In this document: positions 8,858 to 17,837 of the stretch, in pieces | Layout: every line of letters starts with the position of its first letter | How positions within the stretch are numbered: the stretch's first letter is position 1 | Assembly (NCBI RefSeq): GCF_038051945.1 | Contig: NZ_CP150302.1 | Location: 5,270,001-5,334,000 of the forward strand | Length of the DNA: 64,000 nt | Direction of reading: 5' to 3' | Source of the DNA: Paenibacillus sp. FSL H3-0469 | GTDB lineage: Bacteria > Bacillota > Bacilli > Paenibacillales > Paenibacillaceae | The notes under the pieces: model-generated | The model's database searches: none | Told to the model about the DNA's origin: nothing | The model's input: only the letters and a program-made list of their open reading frames with translations | Translations under genes and position numbers: made by a program

Positions 8858-9398
8858 AAGTAGCTGTATATTTCTCGGGAAATACTGCTGAGGCGTCAGA
8901 AATTGACGGAAGCTCTGGCGGCATGGCCGGAAATTGCGAAAATACAGGTTTGCTGGCATAAGGACAGAAGCACAAATAGCAGGACAGAAACTCCAGGAAA
9001 TTCTAAATTAATAGTTTGTTCTACAGGATTCGTTGCTGTAATCATCCGGAGTTCATCCGGCAAACATTCATAGGCACGGGGATAAGCTAAGCTGCTGGAA
9101 CAGGTGGATTTTCTCCATCTAATCTGGCTGATCTATGCGGTGAACGGAGCGTAAGTGGAAAAAGTACAGCTAATCCGGCCCCAATCGAATGATTGACCAT
9201 ATCTGGCGTCATTTAAGTGTACATTTTCCAACTACTGCCCCGCTACGTGCTTCCCCGCCGGAATTAGATAACAAAAATCCAACTAAATCAGCAGCGCCAA
9301 TGAGTGGGTGCAAGCCGTCTTCAAGAGCAGCCGATTCATCAAGTAACTCTTACAATACCCCAATAATCTAGCGTGAATCCAGAGGAGGACTATTCAAA
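8858..9398. other. Long purN-purH spacer with degenerate repeat
   Basis: This 541-bp stretch has no supported gene. Bases 9101-9117 hold CAGGTGGATTTTCTCCA, a small palindrome (GTGGA/TCCAC-like) found identically at 23356-23372 in another long spacer. The flanks show looser similarity between the two sites. The purH Shine-Dalgarno sequence (GAGGAGG) lies at 9382-9388. Confidence 0.7.
9101..9117. repeat. 17-bp repeat motif, copy 1
   Basis: CAGGTGGATTTTCTCCA is identical to 23356-23372. The core is a short hairpin. Both copies sit in otherwise empty spacers of more than 500 bp. Confidence 0.6.
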
Positions 9399-10946
9399 GT
9401 GAGTATCAAGAGAGCGCTGGTCAGCGTATCGGACAAACAGGGCATCGTGGATTTTTGCCGCGAGTTGTCTGCATTAGGCGTAGAAATTATCTCCACAGGC
9501 GGCACCAGCACACTTCTCGCGAAGGAAGGCGTTCCGGTCATTGGCATCTCTGACGTTACCGGCTTCCCTGAGATCATGGATGGACGCGTCAAAACCTTAC
9601 ATCCAGCCGTACACAGCGGCCTCCTGGCCGTTCGTGACAACGAAGAGCATACCCGTCAGATGAATGAGCTTGGCCTTGATTACATCGACCTCGTCGTGGT
9701 GAATCTGTATCCGTTCGCGGAGACGATTGCCAAGCCGGATGTGTCTTATGAAGAGGCGATCGAGAACATTGATATCGGTGGGCCGACGATGCTGCGTTCT
9801 GCAGCGAAGAACCATGCGTTTGTCAGTGTAGTGGTCGATGCGGCCGACTATGCGAATGTGCTTGAAGAAGTACGCGCCGGTGGAGATACAACCCTTGCAA
9901 CCCGCAAACGTCTTGCGGCCAAAGTCTTCCGCCATACGGCGGCTTACGACGCCCTGATTGCCGATTATCTGGCGAATGTCACCGGTGAACCGCTGCCGGA
10001 GCGCTATACGGTCACTTATGAGAAAATCCAGGATCTGCGCTACGGGGAGAATCCGCATCAGAAGGCTGCGTTCTACCGCAAGCCGCTGGCGGCGCAGGAT
10101 ACCCTTACGGCTGCCGAGCAGCTGCACGGCAAAGAGCTGTCCTACAACAATATCAATGACGCGAACGCGGCGCTCCAGATTGTCAAAGAGTTCGAAGAGC
10201 CTGCCGTTGTAGCCGTGAAGCATATGAATCCTTGCGGAGTCGGTGTGGGCACAAGTGTCTATGAAGCTTATCAAAAAGCATACAATGCGGACCCTACCTC
10301 CATCTTCGGCGGAATTGTGGCAGCCAACCGGATTATTGATGCGGACACGGCTAATCTGCTGAAGGATATTTTCCTCGAAATCGTCTTGGCCCCAGGCTTC
10401 ACGGACGAGGCGCTGGAGATCCTCACGAAGAAAAAGAATATCCGCCTGCTTAAGCTGGGCAACCTCAGCACTGCCGCATCCCGCAAGAGCAGCTTTGTGG
10501 TCACCTCCATTGAAGGAGGAATGGTGGTGCAGGAGAGCGATGTACACTCTGTGAATCCTGAGGAATTGCAAGTGGTAACCGACCGTAAGCCTACCGAAGA
10601 AGAACTGAAGCAGCTGTTGTTCGGCTGGAAGGTCGTGAAGCATGTGAAGTCCAACGCCATCGTGCTGGCGGCTGACGATATGACGGTCGGTGTAGGTGCA
10701 GGACAGATGAACCGTGTCGGTGCGGCCAAGATTGCCATTGAGCAAGCAGGCGAGAAAGCGAAGGGTGCTGTTCTGGCATCAGATGCCTTCTTCCCGATGG
10801 GCGATACCCTGGAAATGGCTGCGAAGGCGGGCATTACGGCAGTTATTCAGCCGGGAGGCTCGATCAAGGACGAGGAATCGGTTAAGGTTGCCAATGAATA
10901 CGGCATTGCCATGGTCTTCACCGGCGTACGCCACTTCAAACACTAG
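9399..10946 (+). CDS. purH: Bifunctional AICAR formyltransferase / IMP cyclohydrolase
   Basis: 515 residues, full length. It performs the last two steps to IMP. The N-terminal MGS-like cyclohydrolase domain (about 1-200) starts KRALVSVSDKQGIVDFCREL and contains DGRVKTLHPAVHSG. The C-terminal transformylase domain has RYGENPHQKAAFY, and KHMNPCGVG with the catalytic Lys-His. GTG start at 9399 after GAGGAGG. Confidence 0.97.
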   Translation: MSIKRALVSVSDKQGIVDFCRELSALGVEIISTGGTSTLLAKEGVPVIGISDVTGFPEIMDGRVKTLHPAVHSGLLAVRDNEEHTRQMNELGLDYIDLVVVNLYPFAETIAKPDVSYEEAIENIDIGGPTMLRSAAKNHAFVSVVVDAADYANVLEEVRAGGDTTLATRKRLAAKVFRHTAAYDALIADYLANVTGEPLPERYTVTYEKIQDLRYGENPHQKAAFYRKPLAAQDTLTAAEQLHGKELSYNNINDANAALQIVKEFEEPAVVAVKHMNPCGVGVGTSVYEAYQKAYNADPTSIFGGIVAANRIIDADTANLLKDIFLEIVLAPGFTDEALEILTKKKNIRLLKLGNLSTAASRKSSFVVTSIEGGMVVQESDVHSVNPEELQVVTDRKPTEEELKQLLFGWKVVKHVKSNAIVLAADDMTVGVGAGQMNRVGAAKIAIEQAGEKAKGAVLASDAFFPMGDTLEMAAKAGITAVIQPGGSIKDEESVKVANEYGIAMVFTGVRHFKH

Positions 10947-10969
10947 CACGTTGGGAGGATCAGAGCCTT

Positions 10970-12235
10970 ATGGATATTTTAGTAGTCGGCGGCGGCGGAC
11001 GTGAGCATGCGATCATCTGGAGCTTGTCCCGCAGTCCCCGTGCCGGTAAAATCTACTGCGCTCCCGGCAATGCCGGGATTGCGCAGCTTGCGGAATGTGT
11101 GCCGATCGGCGTCTTCGAGTTCGATAAGCTGACCGCTTTTGCCAAGGAGAAGAAGGTAGGTCTGGTAGTCATTGGACCGGATGATCCGCTCGCTGCAGGC
11201 ATTGTGGATGCCTTCGAAGCCCAGGATATCCCTGTATTCGGCCCGCGTAAGAATGCCGCAGAGATTGAGGGCAGCAAGACCTTCATGAAAGATCTGCTGC
11301 ATAAATACAGCATTCCGACAGCCGCTTATGAGAAATTCAGCGATTATGAGACAGCCCTGTCTTATCTGCGGAGCCAAGAGCTGCCGATTGTCATCAAGGC
11401 GGACGGCCTGGCCGCAGGCAAAGGGGTAACCGTGGCGTATTCCCGGGAGGAAGCGGAGCAGGCCCTTCAGGAGATTATGGTCGACAAGGTTTTTGGGGAA
11501 GCAGGGGCGCAGGTAGTCATTGAGGAGTTCCTTGCCGGGCAGGAAATGTCGATTCTGGCGTTCGTGGATGGTGAAACGGTGCGGCCGATGGCTGCGGCTC
11601 AGGACCATAAGCCTGTATTCGACGGCGATAAAGGACCTAATACGGGAGGCATGGGGACCTATTCCCCGCTGCCGCATATCGATGAAGCGATCATCCGTAA
11701 AGCGGTGGAGACGATTATTGAACCGACAGCCAAGGCTATGGTAGCTGAGGGACGGCCCTTCAGCGGCGTGCTGTTCGCCGGGCTGATGATCTCGCCGGAC
11801 GGCAGACCAAAGACGATTGAATTCAACGCCCGCTTCGGCGACCCGGAGACCCAGGTAGTTCTTCCCCGGCTGCGAAGCGATCTGCTGGAGATCTTCCTGG
11901 CGGTGACCGAAGGCAGACTCGCCGATATTCCGATCGAGTGGAGTGACGAAGCGGCAGTCTGCGTGGTGCTTGCCTCGGAGGGGTATCCCGGGCCTTACCC
12001 GAAAGGTGTGCCGATCAGCGGGCTGGAAGACAGCGGCTCTGCGCTGGTCTTCCATGCCGGAACCGCACGCAGCGAAGACGGCGGATGGGTGACCACCGGC
12101 GGCCGCGTGCTTGGAGTGGTAGGCCTGGGGGCCACCATTGCCGAAGCGCGTACATCGGCCTATGCCAGTGCGGAGAGTATTACGTTTGCAGGTAAACAAA
12201 ACCGCAGTGATATCGCAATGAAGGCACTGGTCTGA
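10970..12235 (+). CDS. purD: Phosphoribosylamine-glycine ligase
   Basis: 421 residues. It ligates glycine to phosphoribosylamine with ATP to give GAR. The N-terminus MDILVVGGGGREHAIIWSL is diagnostic. The ATP-grasp core shows KADGLAAGKGV, and EFNARFGDPETQ is the metal-binding signature. ATG at 10970 follows GGGAGG. It closes the purine operon. A possible promoter and terminators lie directly downstream. Confidence 0.97.
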   Translation: MDILVVGGGGREHAIIWSLSRSPRAGKIYCAPGNAGIAQLAECVPIGVFEFDKLTAFAKEKKVGLVVIGPDDPLAAGIVDAFEAQDIPVFGPRKNAAEIEGSKTFMKDLLHKYSIPTAAYEKFSDYETALSYLRSQELPIVIKADGLAAGKGVTVAYSREEAEQALQEIMVDKVFGEAGAQVVIEEFLAGQEMSILAFVDGETVRPMAAAQDHKPVFDGDKGPNTGGMGTYSPLPHIDEAIIRKAVETIIEPTAKAMVAEGRPFSGVLFAGLMISPDGRPKTIEFNARFGDPETQVVLPRLRSDLLEIFLAVTEGRLADIPIEWSDEAAVCVVLASEGYPGPYPKGVPISGLEDSGSALVFHAGTARSEDGGWVTTGGRVLGVVGLGATIAEARTSAYASAESITFAGKQNRSDIAMKALV

Positions 12236-12258
12236 GGAGAAAGTCCCAAAAAAAGGAC

Positions 12259-12287
12259 TGACAAGTTGTAGAAGAAGTGCTATAATA
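12259..12287 (+). promoter_or_regulatory. Sigma-A-type promoter after purD
   Basis: CTGACA (12259-12264), a 17-bp spacer, then TATAAT (12282-12287). It sits immediately upstream of an intrinsic terminator (12329-12360), so a transcript begun here would be only about 70 nt unless it reads through. Confidence 0.6.
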
Positions 12288-12328
12288 CAACTCGTACGGG
12301 GGAAAATGTGCGGATATATACAGATAAA

Positions 12329-12360
12329 GGGTCTTTCCTTTCTAAGGAAAGGCCTTTTTT
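12329..12360 (+). terminator. Intrinsic terminator downstream of purD
   Basis: A GGGTCTTTCC/GGAAAGGCC stem with a short loop is followed by six T. It can end the purine operon mRNA and any transcript started at the promoter at 12259. Confidence 0.85.
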
Positions 12361-12386
12361 AACAATTCCATAACGAATGCTATAAT
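12359..12386 (+). promoter_or_regulatory. Promoter of the SEC-C gene
   Basis: TTAACA (12359-12364), 16 bases, then TATAAT (12381-12386). It lies 60 bp before the TTG start at 12447. The -35 overlaps the T run of the preceding terminator. Confidence 0.55.
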
Positions 12387-12446
12387 AGTACAATAACAGC
12401 GATGCTTATGCGGATGTACAGTTACTGATTTAAGGGGGAATTAGTT

Positions 12447-13769
12447 TTGAGTAAGGTAGGAAGAAACGACTTATGCCCGTGTGGAAGCGGGAACAAATAT
12501 AAGAAATGCTGCATGGAGAAAGACAGAGCGGCGGCCCAGTCGATGCTGCGGCTGGTTAACGCAGGAGATGCAGCTGCGCAAGCGCCTGTGACCATCCCCG
12601 GCGTAATCGTGCACGAGGAACAACCGGCTACGGTAAGTGCGGCCCCTGCTGCGGGCAAGCTAACGCTGCCTAAGCTGAAGAAGATGGTGGCGAAGGAGCT
12701 GAACTGGGAGCATCCGGCCCATGAACAGCTGGCGCTGGAGCTGATCGAGCACATGAGAAGCCAGTATGACCGGGAGCTGATTCTGGAAGCACTGCTGCTG
12801 TGGAACGGTTTCTCCCGCCAGACCAAGCCGGCCGTGAAGAAGACAGGCTCCTTCTGTGCGGCAATCGAATACCTGCTGTCCGAGGAATACGGCTTCATGC
12901 TGTCGCAGGCGGAGCTGGCGGATAAATACGCGATTACCACGGCCACGATCTCCCGCAAGGTTAAAGAGATCTATAACTATGTCGAGGAATACGGCATGAC
13001 CGGGGAAGCGGACGATTTGATGGCGCTGAACGGAGCGGAAACTCCGCAGGAGAAGGCACAGACACTTCTGGCCCAAGCTATGGAGGCAACCTCTGCGAAG
13101 CGCCGCGTCCAATTGGCGGAGAAGGCGCTGGAGCTCTATCCGGACAGCCCGGAAGCCTACCTTATTCTGGCCGAGGAGACGGAGAATGAGGAGGACGCCC
13201 GCGAGCTGCTGAAGGCGGGAATCGCCGCAGGCAGACGGGAGCTGGGCGAGTCTTATTTTACGAAGCATAAAGGGTTCTTCTGGGGGCTCTATGAGACCCG
13301 TCCTTATATCCGTATCTGCCAGAGCTACGCGGAATCCTGCTGGTTCGGCGGTAAGGCGGAGGAAGCAACAGAGATGCTGGAGCATATTCTGGAGCTTAAT
13401 CAGGATGATAATACCGGTGCCCGCTATCTGCTGACTGCTGTATACCTGTATAGCAACCAGCTTGAAGAAGCAGAGCGGATTATTAAGAACTACGGTGAAG
13501 AGGATGCGGCGGCGGCTTTTGCCTATGACCGGATTGTACTGGAGTTCAAGAAGAACGGGATTACCTCGCAGCTCAAAATGCTCTACCGCATAGCCCGCGG
13601 AGTGAACAAGCATGTACCGGATTACCTGCTGGGCTTGAAGCGGCTGCCGAATAATCTTCCGGATTTTGTCGGGATGGGTGATCCCAATGAAGCGATTGAA
13701 TATGTAATTATGCACTCGCGCTTGTGGGCGAGCCTGCCGGACCTGCTTAAGTGGATGCTGAAGCAATAG
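12447..13769 (+). CDS. SEC-C zinc-motif protein with helical/TPR-like repeats
   Basis: 440 residues. The SEC-C zinc-binding motif CPCGSGNKYKKCC is right at the N-terminus (residues about 10-22), the motif that in SecA contacts SecB and ribosomes. A Pro/Ala-rich linker and a helical section follow, including a putative helix-turn-helix (about 150-175, SQAELADKYAITTATISRKV). The C-terminal half is TPR-like (LYPDSPEAYLILAEE). TTG start after AAGGGGG. It has its own promoter and terminator, so it appears monocistronic. The function is not known; a role in protein quality control or regulation is only inference. Confidence 0.7.
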   Translation: MSKVGRNDLCPCGSGNKYKKCCMEKDRAAAQSMLRLVNAGDAAAQAPVTIPGVIVHEEQPATVSAAPAAGKLTLPKLKKMVAKELNWEHPAHEQLALELIEHMRSQYDRELILEALLLWNGFSRQTKPAVKKTGSFCAAIEYLLSEEYGFMLSQAELADKYAITTATISRKVKEIYNYVEEYGMTGEADDLMALNGAETPQEKAQTLLAQAMEATSAKRRVQLAEKALELYPDSPEAYLILAEETENEEDARELLKAGIAAGRRELGESYFTKHKGFFWGLYETRPYIRICQSYAESCWFGGKAEEATEMLEHILELNQDDNTGARYLLTAVYLYSNQLEEAERIIKNYGEEDAAAAFAYDRIVLEFKKNGITSQLKMLYRIARGVNKHVPDYLLGLKRLPNNLPDFVGMGDPNEAIEYVIMHSRLWASLPDLLKWMLKQ

Positions 13770-13789
13770 ACGCTATAGATGAATACCAG

Positions 13790-13817
13790 ACACAGTCCTT
13801 CGGGGCTGTGTTTTTTT
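13790..13817 (+). terminator. Intrinsic terminator after the SEC-C gene
   Basis: ACACAGTCC, TTCG loop, GGGCTGTGT, then a run of T. Confidence 0.9.
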
Positions 13818-13838
13818 GATAATACCCTTGCCAATATG

Positions 13839-13878
13839 GTCTAATTAGACTATATTATGAATTGTAGTCTAATTAGAC
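13839..13878. promoter_or_regulatory. Paired palindromic operator
   Basis: The perfect 12-bp palindrome GTCTAATTAGAC occurs twice, at 13839-13850 and 13867-13878, 28 bp apart. The second is extended to TAGTCTAATTAGACTA. The sites lie 28-67 bp before the reductase start at 13906. The likely binder is the PadR-family protein encoded just downstream (inference). Confidence 0.75.
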
Positions 13879-13905
13879 TAAATTATCTGAAAAGAGGTCC
13901 TCCTA

Positions 13906-14754
13906 ATGTTATTTATTACTGGAGCAACTGGAACCGTTGGAAGCCGTGTTGTACATCACCTCAAGTCTAAGGCTGTCCATTTCAAAGCCCTCACACGTAC
14001 ACCTGAGAAACTGATGAGCGATCAGACTAGCCACATGAACATGACTATCGTCACTGGCGATATTAAGGATTGCAGCACCTGGTCAGACAGCCTGAGCGGT
14101 GTGGAGACCTTATTCCTGATCCTGCTGGATGATGCCGAAGAGATTCTGCAGGCGGCCCGGGACAAGGGGGTGCGGAACATCGTGTTCTTATCCTCAGCTT
14201 CCATCAACCGCTCGGATGCCAGTTACAATGAGAACGCTATGAAACATAAGAAGGTCGAGGAGCAGATTCAGGCGTATGGCTTTCGGTATGTGTATATCCG
14301 GGCGGAGGCCTTCATGCATAATACCGTTTACTGGAGGGACCTTTTTAGATACAATAAGGGGACGATCCGGCTACCGGCTCTGGAGGCAAAGCTGGCCAGT
14401 GTGCATGAAGCAGATATTGCCGAAGTGATCAGTGAGGTTGTAGCGGATTTTGACAGATTCTCCGGGCAGGTCTTGACGCTCACAGGAGCAAATATTCTTA
14501 GCCAGCGGAACATATTAACACAAATCTCCAGGCAGCTGGGGCAATCCATTCAACTGGAAGAGCAGACGATCAGGGACTTCCGTTCTTATATGAGCAAGTA
14601 CATCGCTGAAGAGTACATTACCCTTAGAGTTCAGGATTGGGAGTATAGCCTGAAGCATAAGCTCGACGTGACGGACACGGTGCTGACGATTCTTGGCCGG
14701 GAGCCTTATACGTTCAGAGAATGGATCGCGGAGCATCTCGGTGATTTTCAATAA
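13906..14754 (+). CDS. NmrA-like NAD(P)-binding reductase
   Basis: 282 residues. The Rossmann motif FITGATGTVGSRVV opens the protein, as in NmrA/atypical short-chain dehydrogenases and quinone oxidoreductases of the YtfG/QorB type. The middle shows VRNIVFLSSASINRSD, and the C-terminus (EHLGDF) is typical of the family. ATG follows AGAGGTCC. Two perfect operator palindromes precede it and a PadR-family regulator follows, a common arrangement for stress or electrophile detoxification genes. A 19-bp tandem duplication covers the stop codon region. The substrate is unknown. Confidence 0.8.
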   Translation: MLFITGATGTVGSRVVHHLKSKAVHFKALTRTPEKLMSDQTSHMNMTIVTGDIKDCSTWSDSLSGVETLFLILLDDAEEILQAARDKGVRNIVFLSSASINRSDASYNENAMKHKKVEEQIQAYGFRYVYIRAEAFMHNTVYWRDLFRYNKGTIRLPALEAKLASVHEADIAEVISEVVADFDRFSGQVLTLTGANILSQRNILTQISRQLGQSIQLEEQTIRDFRSYMSKYIAEEYITLRVQDWEYSLKHKLDVTDTVLTILGREPYTFREWIAEHLGDFQ

Positions 14755-14776
14755 ATTCGGTGATTTTCAATAAATA
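14739..14776. repeat. 19-bp tandem duplication across a stop codon
   Basis: CGGTGATTTTCAATAAAT(T/A) occurs twice head to tail (14739-14757, 14758-14776). The first copy carries the reductase's last codons and TAA; the second lies in the spacer before the PadR gene. Confidence 0.9.
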
Positions 14777-14794
14777 CAGAAAGAGGAATTCGCT

Positions 14795-15310
14795 ATTATA
14801 CCCTTACTTATACTGGGTCTGCTGAAGGATTGCGGACAATCCAGCGCTTATGAATTGCTCAGTGTCTTCAAGGAGCGGGATTACAGGTATCTTGTTCATA
14901 TGACGAAGGGATCGCTGTATTACAACCTCCAGAAGTTAGCGGGTGAAGGCTTGGTCCGGCTGGTGGAGGTCGTGAGCGTCAACAACTATCCCGAGCAATA
15001 TATCTACGAGATTACACCGCAGGGTGATGAGCATTTCAAAGGGCTGATGGCCAAATACTCGCTGCAGACAGACGATATTACGTTAGCCTTTTATATGACG
15101 ACGCTGTTCGCCCACCAATATGATTCTGAGCAATTCAAGGCGGCTGTAGCGGTGCAGATGGAGCAGACACGGCGTAAGATTGCTGAGATTGACCATGCGC
15201 TGGATGCCAAGCAAGATAAGATCTATGATACGGCCAAATCGATGATGAATAATGTCAGAGCACACCATGAATTGAACCTGAAGTGGTTTCAAGAACTGCT
15301 GGAACAGTAG
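14795..15310 (+). CDS. PadR-family transcriptional regulator with probable ATT start
   Basis: 171 residues from 14795. The first ATG/GTG/TTG in frame is the TTG at 14855, but starting there would remove the first helix of the winged helix domain. The frame upstream reads IIPLLILGLLKDCGQSSAYE, the normal PadR N-terminus, and AGAGGA sits 7 bases before ATT 14795. The frame is stopped upstream at TAA 14771. The wing region is KGSLYYNLQKLAGEGLV, and the C-terminal helices (about 110-171) form the dimerisation part. It follows the reductase it probably represses. The ATT start is inferred from homology and spacing. Confidence 0.78.
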   Translation: MIPLLILGLLKDCGQSSAYELLSVFKERDYRYLVHMTKGSLYYNLQKLAGEGLVRLVEVVSVNNYPEQYIYEITPQGDEHFKGLMAKYSLQTDDITLAFYMTTLFAHQYDSEQFKAAVAVQMEQTRRKIAEIDHALDAKQDKIYDTAKSMMNNVRAHHELNLKWFQELLEQ

Positions 15311-15319
15311 GACGGTGTA

Positions 15320-15377
15320 CTCCTCATACTCCCTTTTATTTGCTGAATACAGCAGAGACGAGGGGGTATTTTTTTTA
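15320..15377 (+). terminator. Terminator after the PadR gene
   Basis: ATACTCCC and GAGGGGGTAT pair across a loop of about 27 bases, followed by eight T. Confidence 0.65.
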
Positions 15378-15597
15378 TGTAAAAAACCTGACATGAAAAA
15401 GCCGGAATGAGGGGAAAACAGGGGTGTGACAGGATAATCGTGTTAAAATACCTGACATGGTCACAGTTTTTTCACAGCTTACGGAGAAACGGTACAGGGA
15501 TAAAGGGATTTTTTGCAGAAATAAGTCGAAAAGACAGAGAATAGCCGCAGGTAGAGCTTAAGGCCTGAGTCTATTGACATGGGGATGGGGGAGTTCT

Positions 15598-17640
15598 ATG
15601 AAGGCATTAAGGAATATGGGGATTCGCGGCAAGCTGTTTTTGTCAGTGATTTTGTCTGTGGTGGTTATTTTCATGGCCGTGTCTGTAGTGATCTACAGCA
15701 ATGCCAAGCAGCTAATCGTGGACGGACTGAAGAGCTCGTTGACATATGAGAAAGGGGAGATCGGGGTACAGGTCAATGACCTGCTGCAGCCTGCTGTGGA
15801 CAGTGTGGCGCTGCTTAATGCCAACGCCTATATCCGCGACTTCATTCTAAGGGTGAACGATGCGCAGACGCTGAAGACTACGGACGGGTACACGGAGCTG
15901 ATCCAGACGCTGAACCTGATCAAGAACAACAATAAGAATCTGCTTAATGTATACATAGGTCTGGATGCGGTGAACAAGGTGATAACCCAGGATGAATTCG
16001 AGCCTCCGGCAGACTACGTGCTGAAGGAGCGAAGCTGGTATTCCGCTACGGCTGCGAACAAGCGTGTTACGATTACCAATCCTTATATTGATGCCGGGTC
16101 GGGCAAAATGGTCGTCAGTGTCAGCACACCGCTGCTTGATGATTCGGGCAAGCTGATCGGTGTGGCGAGTGCAGATATTTCGATTGAGCAGATTACAGCG
16201 GCGCTGGGCGCTTTTAATTATAAGGGCAGCGGCTATGCCGTGCTGATTGATGAGACAGGGACCTTCATCTACCATCCCAATCCCGATAATATCCTGCTGA
16301 AGAAGATGGCTGACCTGGGCGGATCGTGGAAGACTGTTGGCGATAAAATGCTGCAGTGGGGCTCTAATGTCATCCGGACGGACATGGACGGCGAGCCCAG
16401 CTATGTATCCTATTCACCGGCTGTGGCTAACCAGTGGTCAGTCGCGCTGATCGTACCGCAGAAGCATGCGGAGCTGGAGCTGAAGCGCTTCGAGCTGATT
16501 TTCTTCCTCTCGATTATGGCTTCAATCGCGGTGCTGTCTGTTCTGTTGTATCTGGTCTCCGGCAGTATTCTGAAGCAGATTCCGCTGCTCACAGCTGCGT
16601 TCGGACAGGCGAAGGAAGGAGACCTGTCGGTGAGGGCAAGAGTGACCGCGGGAGGCGAGATCGGGGTGCTGGCCGAGGGCTTCAACGATATGATTGCCTC
16701 GCAGCAGTCGCTGATTCAGGAGATCATGCACAGCTCGCAGAGTATCTCGGGCGCGGTGGGGAATACAGAGCAGAACGTATTCGTGCTGGACGGCAGCATC
16801 ACCGAAATCTCTGGGGTTACGGAGGAGCTGTCGGCAGGCCTGCAGCAGACCGCCGCCTCGATGGAGGAGATGAATGCCAGCACAACCCAGATCGAGGCTG
16901 CGGTCAACGGGATTGCCCGCAAAGCCCAGGAGGGGGCGGAAGCCGCCGGAGAAATTAACATACGGGCGGAGCGGCTGAAGGAGATGGCAAGGGAATCCCG
17001 CACACAGGCGGATACCGTGTATGGGCTTAGTGAAGAGAAGCTGCGCACGGCTATTGAACAGTCGGGATCGATCTCGCAGATCAGCGCGCTTACGGGCGCC
17101 ATTCTTGAAATCGCCGCCCAGACCAACCTGTTATCGCTGAATGCTTCAATTGAGGCGGCACGGGCCGGGGAAGCGGGCCGGGGGTTCGCTGTAGTAGCAG
17201 AGGAGATCCGTAAGCTAGCCGATAACTCGCGTGAGACGGTGACTGAGATCCAGGGAGTGACTGGGGCGGTAATTGAGGCGGTGTCCAATCTGGTGGAGGC
17301 TGCGGAGAGTATGCTTGGCTTCATGGACAGCCAGGTGAAGGAGGACTACGATGCCATGCAGGAGACCGGAGAGCGGTACAGTGAGGATGCCCGGTACATC
17401 GAGGAGCTGGTGACGGACTTCAGCGCCACCTCGGAAGAGCTGCTGGCTTCCATCCAGAGCATGCTTACTGCGATCAGCGAGACGGGGAGCGCGACGAATG
17501 AGGGGGCGGAAGGAGCGGGAGCCATTGCTGCCGGAGCGGAGCAGATCATCGGGCGGTCCGGCAGCATCGTGGCCGAGATGGAGGAGATTAAGCACAGCTC
17601 GGCGCAGCTGCTGAGTGCGGTGTCGAGGTTTAAGGTATAG
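15598..17640 (+). CDS. Methyl-accepting chemotaxis protein
   Basis: 680 residues. The N-terminal membrane helix is about 10-32. An extracellular Cache-type sensor spans about 40-295, with WYSAT and the dCache-like GVASADISIEQI. A second membrane helix (about 305-325) and a HAMP segment follow. The C-terminal signalling domain carries the hairpin-tip signature EIAAQTNLLSLNASIEAARA. Start ATG 15598 follows GGGGGAG; an earlier frame start at 15574 lacks a ribosome site. The protein would sense a small extracellular ligand and control CheA. The ligand cannot be read from the sequence. Monocistronic. Confidence 0.92.
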   Translation: MKALRNMGIRGKLFLSVILSVVVIFMAVSVVIYSNAKQLIVDGLKSSLTYEKGEIGVQVNDLLQPAVDSVALLNANAYIRDFILRVNDAQTLKTTDGYTELIQTLNLIKNNNKNLLNVYIGLDAVNKVITQDEFEPPADYVLKERSWYSATAANKRVTITNPYIDAGSGKMVVSVSTPLLDDSGKLIGVASADISIEQITAALGAFNYKGSGYAVLIDETGTFIYHPNPDNILLKKMADLGGSWKTVGDKMLQWGSNVIRTDMDGEPSYVSYSPAVANQWSVALIVPQKHAELELKRFELIFFLSIMASIAVLSVLLYLVSGSILKQIPLLTAAFGQAKEGDLSVRARVTAGGEIGVLAEGFNDMIASQQSLIQEIMHSSQSISGAVGNTEQNVFVLDGSITEISGVTEELSAGLQQTAASMEEMNASTTQIEAAVNGIARKAQEGAEAAGEINIRAERLKEMARESRTQADTVYGLSEEKLRTAIEQSGSISQISALTGAILEIAAQTNLLSLNASIEAARAGEAGRGFAVVAEEIRKLADNSRETVTEIQGVTGAVIEAVSNLVEAAESMLGFMDSQVKEDYDAMQETGERYSEDARYIEELVTDFSATSEELLASIQSMLTAISETGSATNEGAEGAGAIAAGAEQIIGRSGSIVAEMEEIKHSSAQLLSAVSRFKV

Positions 17641-17652
17641 AGGGCTGCGTTG

Positions 17653-17690
17653 AGCGGGCGGTCCGGCTGGTAGATGCCGGGCCGCCCGCT
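17653..17690 (+). terminator. GC-rich hairpin after the chemoreceptor gene
   Basis: A 15-base stem (AGCGGGCGGTCCGGC with its partner, one G-U pair) has only TTGCTT downstream. It may be a weak terminator. Confidence 0.5.
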
Positions 17691-17837
17691 TGCTTACCGG
17701 CAGGGAGCTGCTGCGCTCAATTCCGCTCTCAGTGGATGTTATGGTGTGTGGAGAGGACAAGGGTTGAAAAAAAGTCCTCGGAAGAGTATGTTACAAGAAG
17801 CGAAACGATAAGAAAGAGACAGTGAGGCGGGAAAAAC

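Noticed and set aside
17641..17837. T-box leader for ilvA
   Set aside because: No AGGGTGGNACCGCG-like sequence or specifier stem was seen; only a terminator-like hairpin for the preceding gene.
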